Positions 58,119 to 64,000 of a stretch of 64,000 nt of DNA are shown here, in pieces (the first letter of the stretch is position 1; each line of letters starts with the position of its first letter). The stretch is taken from NCBI GenBank assembly GCA_019918135.1, contig WBZZ01002360.1:1-64000 (forward strand). Direction: 5' to 3'. Made by a program: the position numbers and the translations under genes. The notes under the pieces were generated by a model. That model searched no databases. It saw only the letters and a list, made by a program, of their open reading frames with translations, and was not told the DNA's origin. This DNA comes from Paulinella micropora (taxonomy: Eukaryota > Cercozoa > Imbricatea > Euglyphida > Paulinellidae).

Positions 58119-58850
58119 ACACGATTTTACCCCGGGGGGTGGCTCTTGAGTCGAGAGATTAGCGCGGCGCGTGAGCAAACTGCACCCCGGTGTAAGAACT
58201 TGAACAGGGATGGGAGACGAAGGCCAAGAAAAAGTACAAAGACTTAGGAGTTGGTGGTCCGTTTCCAAGACCACCACGCAGCCGCCACACGTCTCGACGA
58301 ACGATGGTGGCCTCGTGCCAGCAAGCAGACTTGCTCGAGCCCTGAGCTTTTCCTTGATGTTGCGGTCTTCCCAGGGGTTGATCTGTTGCCCGGCCTGCAG
58401 CTGCGTAACGGCGGCCTGCAGGTCGGGGGCGCGTTTCTCTTCCGCCTCGTCCTCGGACGTCGACGCGGAGCTGTCGCCCCTGGCGGGCTTCGCCTTCTTC
58501 TTGGGCTTGGCGCCTTGTTCTGTCTTTCTTTTCTTGGCACTTCTGTCTTCTTCCGCTTTCTCTGGCTTCTTCTTGCTCTTCTTCTTGCTCTTCTTCTTGT
58601 TGTTGCTCTTCTGGTGGCTCTTCTTGTTGCTCTTCTGGCCATCCGCGCCGGCTTCGTGGCGCCCGCGTTTCTTGGACACTGCTTCGTCCCCGCTCTTCTC
58701 CTCCTCCTCCTCTTCCTCCTCGTCGTCGTCCGCGATAAACGACCCGTCGTCGTCGCTCTCCTGTGAGTCCTCCCCGCTGTCCAGCGACTCCTCCGAGTCG
58801 CTGCTCTCGTCGCTCCCGCCGGCCGCTTCCGAGTCCAAGTACTTGCTCAT
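58113..58850 (-). CDS. highly charged nuclear-type protein with C-terminal Cys motif
   Basis: 245 residues from ATG 58850. N-terminus Ser/Glu/Asp-rich (ESSDSEESLDSGEDSQESDD, then DDDEEEEEEEE), middle Lys-rich (NNKKKSKKKSKKKPEKAEED; KKRKTEQGAKPKKKAKPARG), resembling histone-chaperone or nucleolar low-complexity proteins. Residues about 190-215 carry SFVETCGGCVVVLETDHQLL, shared with the gene at 53382-53801. The tail beyond it differs. The shared segment looks added to an unrelated charged protein. Confidence 0.6.
   Translation of the reverse strand: MSKYLDSEAAGGSDESSDSEESLDSGEDSQESDDDGSFIADDDEEEEEEEEKSGDEAVSKKRGRHEAGADGQKSNKKSHQKSNNKKKSKKKSKKKPEKAEEDRSAKKRKTEQGAKPKKKAKPARGDSSASTSEDEAEEKRAPDLQAAVTQLQAGQQINPWEDRNIKEKLRARASLLAGTRPPSFVETCGGCVVVLETDHQLLSLCTFSWPSSPIPVQVLTPGCSLLTRRANLSTQEPPPGVKSCS
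58255..58315. repeat. direct repeat copy 2 flanking the HNH/helicase block
   Basis: Same orientation as 53521-53589; both encode the FVETCG motif on the minus strand. Confidence 0.75.
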
Positions 58851-59412
58851 GGTTTGGGGTTTGTGTACCGTCTACGAGAGGCAAAAACAGGCACACAGCA
58901 ACAGCTGCTCTCACACGGCAGGACGAGCAAAACGGCGCAGAGGGGGGAATGTGTGTCGGGGGGGGGATGTGTGTGTGCGTGCGTGGGGATGGGGTGGGAA
59001 AGGAGAGAGGGGGGGGGGGGGGGGGAGAGAGAGGCGTGGCACGCACTGCAAAGTGTCGATTCTGGAGACCGTGCGTGTCTCTCTCTTTGTTTCGCCCTTG
59101 CGCCTTCTCAGTTTGGGTAGGTAGGGGGGGGCCGCTGGGTGGACGTTAACAGGGGGGGGGGGGCGGCTTGCGCTGTGGCTACTTCGTACGTGCAGGCCCC
59201 CCCCCTTTCTTTCTCTGCTCTTCTCGTGCAAAGGGTGGGGGGCCGCCGGAAAGCGAGGGGGCGGGGGGCAAGGGGAAGAGGGGGGCCGCTTGCGAAAGTA
59301 CGCGGCCCCTTCCTCCTGTCTTCAGCGGCCCCTCCCCCCATTGTCATTTGTTGTCGTGCAGGAAGCGGCAAAGGAGGGGGGGGGGGGAAGTTCGTGTGAG
59401 TCGCTCATCAAG
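58851..59412. other. divergent intergenic region
   Basis: Poly-G at 59010-59024, 59151-59164 and 59379-59388, and TGTGTGTGCGTGCGTGG at 58969-58985. TTGTCGTGCAG before 59361 is acceptor-like. No gene seen. Confidence 0.55.
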
Positions 59413-60570
59413 ATGCCCGGTACTCTCGCGGGCAAGTTCGCGGAGCACAGCGCTTTGCTGAAGGCGGTCTGGTCGGTGCGGCACGACTCGCGCGCGCTGC
59501 CCCAGCAGTTGCAGGCCAAGCAGAAGTTCTACATGACGGAGCCGGGGCTGCCCGGCAACAACGACAACTCCGGGGCCGCCGGCACACGGAGCCGTGGCAA
59601 CTGGGGCTGGAGCGCGCGGCTGCGCCTGAGCAAGCCGCTCAACAGCAAGAGCCTGGCGGCGCTCGGCGTGTTCGGCAAGGACAAGGCCGTGCAGCAAGTG
59701 CGCGTGGGCACCTCGAAGGCGTTGCGCGGCCTGCACTGGCGCCCGCCCCAGGAAGTGGCGGGCCACCACAAAAAGTTCGACCCCGTGGCGCGCAACCTGC
59801 ACAGCCTGGGCCGCGACGTGTTCAGCGAGCTGACCGTGGGCGATCTGGGCCAGCTGATCGTGCTGCCCGCTATCCCGTTCGATCGTTCGGCGCCGCAACC
59901 GCTCATTACGGCGTCCGCCGAGGCCCTGTACGTCATGATGACGCTGCGCGCGCCCGCGGGCAAGGGCGCCGCGGACGGCCTGCCCCACGTGGCGCTGCAG
60001 ACGGGGCTGGCCACGTTCGTGAGCCTCGGGCTGGCGGCCGACCTGGTGCCACATCTGGCCGCGATCGAGCACTGCGGCAACCGCATTTATGACGAACGGG
60101 GCCAGGCCAAGGGCTTCCTGCTACCGTCGGGCCTGCTGGAGGTGGTACGCAAGCGGGCGCAGGACCCTAACTGGCTGCCGCCGCGCTACGTGGAGAGCTG
60201 CCAGGAATCAGAAAAGGCGGCGGAGGCGGCCTCGTCGTCGTCGTCGTCGGCGCGCGCCGAGTCGTTGCCGGCGGGCCTGGAAAAGAAGCTCAAGGCGTTC
60301 GGCGAGGCACTGAGCGTAGTCCAGCACTTCTTTGTGGAGTCGGCGGCCTTCTACCGCGCCACGGCGGTGCAGAACCAGAACTTCGCGCGGGCGCAAGAAA
60401 AGAGCGCGGCGGCGATCGTGGGCGGGAGCAAGGCAGTGCAGGGGCTGCTGGAGGAGATCTCGGCACTGGCGCCGCCGCCGCCAGTGCCGCCGGTGGCGGA
60501 AGCGGCAGCCGCGGCGGCGCCCGAAAGCCCGGAGCCAGCGAACGAGGGCGTGCGATCGGACACCGTGTAA
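59413..60570 (+). CDS. hypothetical protein, probable core viral protein
   Basis: 385 residues in one frame from ATG 59413. First 270 residues form a dense domain (FAEHSALLKAVWSVRHDSRA; GNWGWSARLRLSKPLNSKSL; FSELTVGDLGQLIVLPAIPF; ALYVMMTLRAPAGKGAADG), then a Ser run, a helical part (LEKKLKAFGEALSVVQHFF) and a Pro/Ala tail. No transmembrane segment. Family not recognised; the length and unbroken frame suggest a conserved gene. AATAAA at 60706. Confidence 0.65.
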   Translation: MPGTLAGKFAEHSALLKAVWSVRHDSRALPQQLQAKQKFYMTEPGLPGNNDNSGAAGTRSRGNWGWSARLRLSKPLNSKSLAALGVFGKDKAVQQVRVGTSKALRGLHWRPPQEVAGHHKKFDPVARNLHSLGRDVFSELTVGDLGQLIVLPAIPFDRSAPQPLITASAEALYVMMTLRAPAGKGAADGLPHVALQTGLATFVSLGLAADLVPHLAAIEHCGNRIYDERGQAKGFLLPSGLLEVVRKRAQDPNWLPPRYVESCQESEKAAEAASSSSSSARAESLPAGLEKKLKAFGEALSVVQHFFVESAAFYRATAVQNQNFARAQEKSAAAIVGGSKAVQGLLEEISALAPPPPVPPVAEAAAAAAPESPEPANEGVRSDTV

Positions 60571-60705
60571 AAGGGGGGGCACCACTAGAAAAAAGCGCGG
60601 GGGCAAAACCCCCTTTCCTTTCTCCCCTCCCCCCTAAACCACACATCCCCCCCCGGGCACCCTTCTCCCGGTTACTCTCTCTCTCTCTCTTAGTTCTCAA
60701 AGAAT

Positions 60706-60711
60706 AATAAA
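60706..60711 (+). terminator. polyadenylation signal AATAAA
   Basis: AATAAA 136 bases after the stop at 60570. Confidence 0.6.
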
Positions 60712-60796
60712 ACTACAGCCAAAAAAAAGGGAGCGTACACGGTACAAAAAAAAAAGAACCAAAGCAAAACAAGCTCTCTTAACAAACCCGGGGGGA

Positions 60797-62142
60797 ATGC
60801 AGCGCACTGTTTTACCGTCGCCGATCCAAGTAACACTGAACTGGCAGGAATCCATGAACGCACAATACTCCCGGCAATCTCCCAGGCCGGGCCCCAAGTA
60901 CGGCTGCCGCATCCCCAGCACCCACGTTCTGCGCGGCCGGCCGCTGGAGCAAGCCTGTCTGCCCACGTTTCTAGCCGTGGTGTGCGACGGGGACGCCGAG
61001 CCCGTGATGAACGCGGTCGCGGCTAAAAGGTTGTCTTGTTAGCGCGCCTGTTTGTGCGCGCCGACGACCCCGCCAAGAGGCTAGCGTTGTACAGAGTGCT
61101 GTCGCTGCCGACGGGGGGAGTGTTTTTTGTCCTCAAGGACAACACTCCGCTGACAGAGCCCGGCGAGACCATCGCGAGCCCGTTCCTGCAGCCTCCGCGC
61201 GGGCTGGAAATCAACGGCCACACACAAGGCGCGGCCGAATACCAGGAAATCAGGGGTTGGTGGGTACTCAAGGTTGCTGCGTGCGCGAGCGACCAGGATT
61301 TCTACGGGGTGGGGGCTCAGGTGCTGCACGGCGGCCGCCCCGCGTACCTGGTGATAAGCCGCGGCCAGAAACATTTCTATTGCCTGAGCTGGGGCCAGAT
61401 CCAGGCTAGCTACCGCACGAATCGCGGCTTGTGTGCCGTGGCTCCCAGAGTCCGGGTGCCACAGCTGCCCGCCGGCGCGGCGCCCGTGTGGGAGAGCATC
61501 GCTAAGCAATTGGCGTGGCTGCCAAGCACGCCGCCCGCCGCTGAGTGGACCCCGGCCCTGCTGGGGGTGCTGATGCAGTGCCTGCCCGAGGGCACCCAAT
61601 TAGCGTTCCGGCACGCCGACGGCGCGCAAACGCACTGCACCGTGGCCTTTAGGCCTTCGGAAGAGGACAAACTGCTGGAGACGTTCTGTAGCTACGAGGC
61701 CGGCGACGGCGGCAGGGACACCAACACGAACGTTTCGGCCGTGCGGCTGCAGGTCTTGGCGGCCGCTTCTAGCGACGACGAGGGCAAGCTGGTCGAGGGG
61801 CTGTCGTTTTTTAGGCAGGTCGACAGAAACTGTTGTGTGAGCTTTGGCCAGCAGAAGGGAGCGCACCACAGCAGCTGCCCCAGGCCCCGCCCGGGCGAGA
61901 TGGTCTTTTCGTGCAGGCGCGACGACCTGTGCCTCCGGCAGGGAGTCAATTACGGCAGGCTGATCAGGATAGAAAGCCTGGACCAGCAGCAAACGCTTTC
62001 CTGGCACATGGGCCTGGCCCAGCTCAGGCAGGGGCGAACGGTCAAGTTCGTGGTGGGCGGCTTACACGACCGTCGGGGCGCCACGATCTCTGTCCTAGAA
62101 CTCCGGCCAGCCGCCGGTCCGCGGGCGGCAGTGCACCAGTGA
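60797..62142 (+). CDS. hypothetical protein (one frame break in an A run)
   Basis: About 448 codons from ATG 60797 to TGA 62142. The first 75 codons (TVLPSPIQVTLNWQESMNAQ; ACLPTFLAVVCDGDAEPV) run into AAAA at 61024-61027; one A more would keep the frame, and coding resumes at KVVLLARLFVRADDPAKR. The remainder is intact: beta-rich (RGWWVLKVAACASDQDFYGV; RPAYLVISRGQKHFYCLSWG) with several cysteines (VDRNCCVSFGQQ; SCRRDDLCLRQG). Family not recognised. AATAAA 15 bases after the stop. Confidence 0.6.
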
Positions 62143-62156
62143 ATTCTTCCCTCCCG

Positions 62157-62162
62157 AATAAA
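62157..62162 (+). terminator. polyadenylation signal AATAAA
   Basis: AATAAA 15 bases after the stop at 62142. Confidence 0.65.
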
Positions 62163-62522
62163 CCAGGGGGGCACGGGAAAAAAACAAAAGAGAGAAGAGC
62201 GGGGCGAGGTTTGTTTTCTTTGGGGCGGGGACAGAAATACGGGGCGCGGTGAAAAAAGGGGCGACATGTTGAGACGGGAGAGGTGGGGGGGGGGGGGGGG
62301 CGAAATGTTGAGCCGCGGCCAACAATTTCACACAGACACTTTTCCAACGCCCGGTGGGCGGGGGGTTTGTTGCGACGGGGGGTGTGGCGGGAGTAGGGGA
62401 AGAAATGTACAGCAAAAAGAAAAACGAAGTTGGGAGGCGAAGAAGGCCAAAAAAAAGGTAGCTAATAAAAAAAAACGCAGTAGTTTTTTTTTTCGACGCG
62501 TCCCTAAAAAAAAAGAAAAGCC
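62163..62522. other. intergenic, G- and A-rich
   Basis: Poly-G at 62286-62300, then A/T-rich sequence with AAAAAAAA runs before the ATG at 62523. No gene seen. Confidence 0.55.
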
Positions 62523-64000
62523 ATGAGTTTTCAAGAGGCGGCAGAAATTGTGGCTACCAGATTAGAGGGCGAGCCCGGCGGTACTCAGGCCGCGCAGGAG
62601 TCTGCGACAACGGATGCGACAGCGGATGCGCCCGTGACAACAGATACCCCCGTGACAACAGATACCCCCGTGACGACAGATGCGACAGCGGATGCGCCCG
62701 CGACAACAGATACCCCCGTGACGACGCCCGCGGCAACGGGTGCGCCCGCGACGACGAGGGTTGACTGTCCACCGGTGCCGGACTACGCGGAGGTCGACTG
62801 GAAGCGCGTGAACGACCTGCAGACGTTCGGCACCGGCTGGTGCTTGAAGTACTGCACGACAGATCGGTGCGTCCAGGTTGTGCTCGTCGGTGGCGAGCAG
62901 AACAGTGTCCAACCGCAGACGGCCCTGAACGACTGTGTGCCCCCGTGTGCGTGATGTTCGCGATGCCGCAGAGGGACAAGCAGGCGCCGCTGTGCCAGCG
63001 GGCGATGCCGATCGAGTCGGTGTGCTACCGCCCCGCGTCCCTGGTCGACAGCTTCTTGGTGGCGTCGAAACGCTTTGGCTGGAGCGGCGCCCTGCACGCC
63101 GAACTAACCGTGCTGGCGGGCGCCGACGCGGCGCCCCGCGCCCTGATCAGGACGGAGGCACAGTGGCATTTGCTGCTCTTCTATGCCGCGCTGGGCAAGC
63201 TGTTCGGCAACAGTCCGCCCTGGCTGCCGGCGCGTGAGGGCGCCAGGCGCAAGTGGCGCCAGCTCGTGAGGGACGAGCTGTTCTGTGTGTTCCCCCGCGG
63301 CACCACGGGGGCCATTTGCGAAGAAGAGCTGGGCCAAGAAACGCTGAACGCGGTGACACGCATGTGCAGGGACGTCCTGGCGCTGCCAAACCTGGAGGCA
63401 CGGGACCTGAGCCTGTTGTACCGCTACGTGCGCGAACACGCCGTGCTGGTACGTTCGATTTTGTCGGACGGCGTGGTGGGCATAGCGCTGAACCCCCTGC
63501 TCGCCAGGGTGCCCAGGGCCCTGAACCACAACCTGGCGGCCCTGCACGACCGCGACGGGGTGGCCACCGTGTGCACGACGGCGATCATCACGGTTGGCGC
63601 GGCCGCCGTGCTGCCGCCGTGGACGGAGGAGTCACTGGGCAGGCGCTACGGCGCGATCACGCCCGAACTGTGCGCGTACCTGACGCAGGAGGTCGAGGAC
63701 ACGGTCGGGTCCACGGTCGAGGAGATGCTGGGCCCGGAGCTCGCGAAAGAAGTACTCGGCGGGCTGAGCCAGGTGCGCGCGCTGCTGGCGTTAGAGCACA
63801 CGCTGCGGCCGTTCGAGCTGGAGCCGGCCAAGCTCGAGGAGCTGTGCCTGCTGGTGTCGCGCTTCGTCGCGGGGGATGCCACGCTGAGGCTGGCGCGCAC
63901 GGTGTACGCACAACAGCTCGTGCTGCAGGCCGAGAGCGAGGAGCTGCCGCAGGTGGAAAGGCGCGCGGCTCCGGTGCGCACCAGGCGCAACTGGTGGGAG
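62523..64000 (+). CDS. hypothetical protein with Thr/Asp/Pro repeats, 3' end outside the window (one frame break)
   Basis: From ATG 62523, 140 codons with a repeat region (TTDTPVTTDTPVTTDATADA; 62610-62745) and then a folded start (PDYAEVDWKRVNDLQTFGTG). At CCCCC 62940-62944 the frame changes by one base as if one C were missing; from there an uninterrupted frame runs to base 64000 and beyond (LVDSFLVASKRFGWSGALHA; EAQWHLLLFYAALGKLFG; CRDVLALPNLEARDLSLLYR; PELAKEVLGGLSQVRALLAL). At least 490 codons in all. It is helical and has no recognised family. The long clean frame and moderate composition suggest a conserved viral gene. Confidence 0.65.
62610..62745 (+). repeat. coding repeat (Thr-Thr-Asp-Thr-Pro-Val units)
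   Basis: Variants of an 18-base unit GTGACAACAGATACCCCC repeat about seven times in the 5' part of the last gene. Confidence 0.85.

Noticed and set aside
1..64000. An alternative genetic code to explain in-frame stops
   Set aside because: TAA, TAG and TGA all occur inside frames, yet all three also terminate well-defined genes followed by polyadenylation signals.
1..64000. tRNA and rRNA genes
   Set aside because: No cloverleaf-like or rRNA-like stretch was recognised by eye; a covariance-model search would be needed to exclude them.

Overview
The window looks like part of a large eukaryotic DNA virus genome, most likely a nucleocytoplasmic giant virus; I cannot name the species or host. Reasons: genes are densely packed on both strands; stop codons are often followed by AATAAA or ATTAAA polyadenylation signals; and the gene content mixes an RNA polymerase RPB5-like subunit, a RecD-type helicase, a family-A-polymerase-like/superfamily-3 helicase protein, protein kinases, RING and MYND fingers and F-box/leucine-rich-repeat proteins. 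No ribosomal, metabolic or tRNA genes were recognised.

Positions 1 to about 41,700 are extremely G+C-rich, with poly-G and poly-C tracts between genes. This part reads like a paralogue-rich accessory arm: three kinase-like genes (one apparently dead), two F-box/LRR genes, two LRR-like solenoid genes, a pair of cysteine-rich paralogues (2625-4117 and 36622-38080), a double MYND-like protein, two RING proteins, a PD-(D/E)XK-like nuclease candidate and the RecD-like helicase. A large imperfect inverted repeat lies at 4293-5479 and minisatellites at 24.4-25.0 kb.

From about 41.7 kb the base composition is milder and intergenic DNA is A/T-richer. This part holds two HNH endonuclease genes, a KilA-N/Bro-like coiled-coil gene, a SAM-like protein, a predicted signal-anchored glycoprotein, a P-loop kinase-like protein, the polymerase/helicase gene, several unrecognised proteins and a 1.4 kb gene-free stretch rich in TG repeats and an 18-bp palindrome array (49.1-50.5 kb). 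One intron (42924-42988) is supported by homology between the two HNH genes; a second is likely at 57892-57983.

Many genes are split by one-base changes of frame, nearly always in G or C runs, and paralogues show the run length that would keep the frame. Five more breaks are in-frame stop codons inside otherwise continuous coding sequence. Gene spans given here cross these breaks where protein similarity or repeat periodicity shows the frame continuing. The most interesting locus is 53.5-58.3 kb: an HNH endonuclease plus polymerase-like/SF3 helicase module bracketed by direct copies of one short coding segment, which looks like an integrated mobile element.
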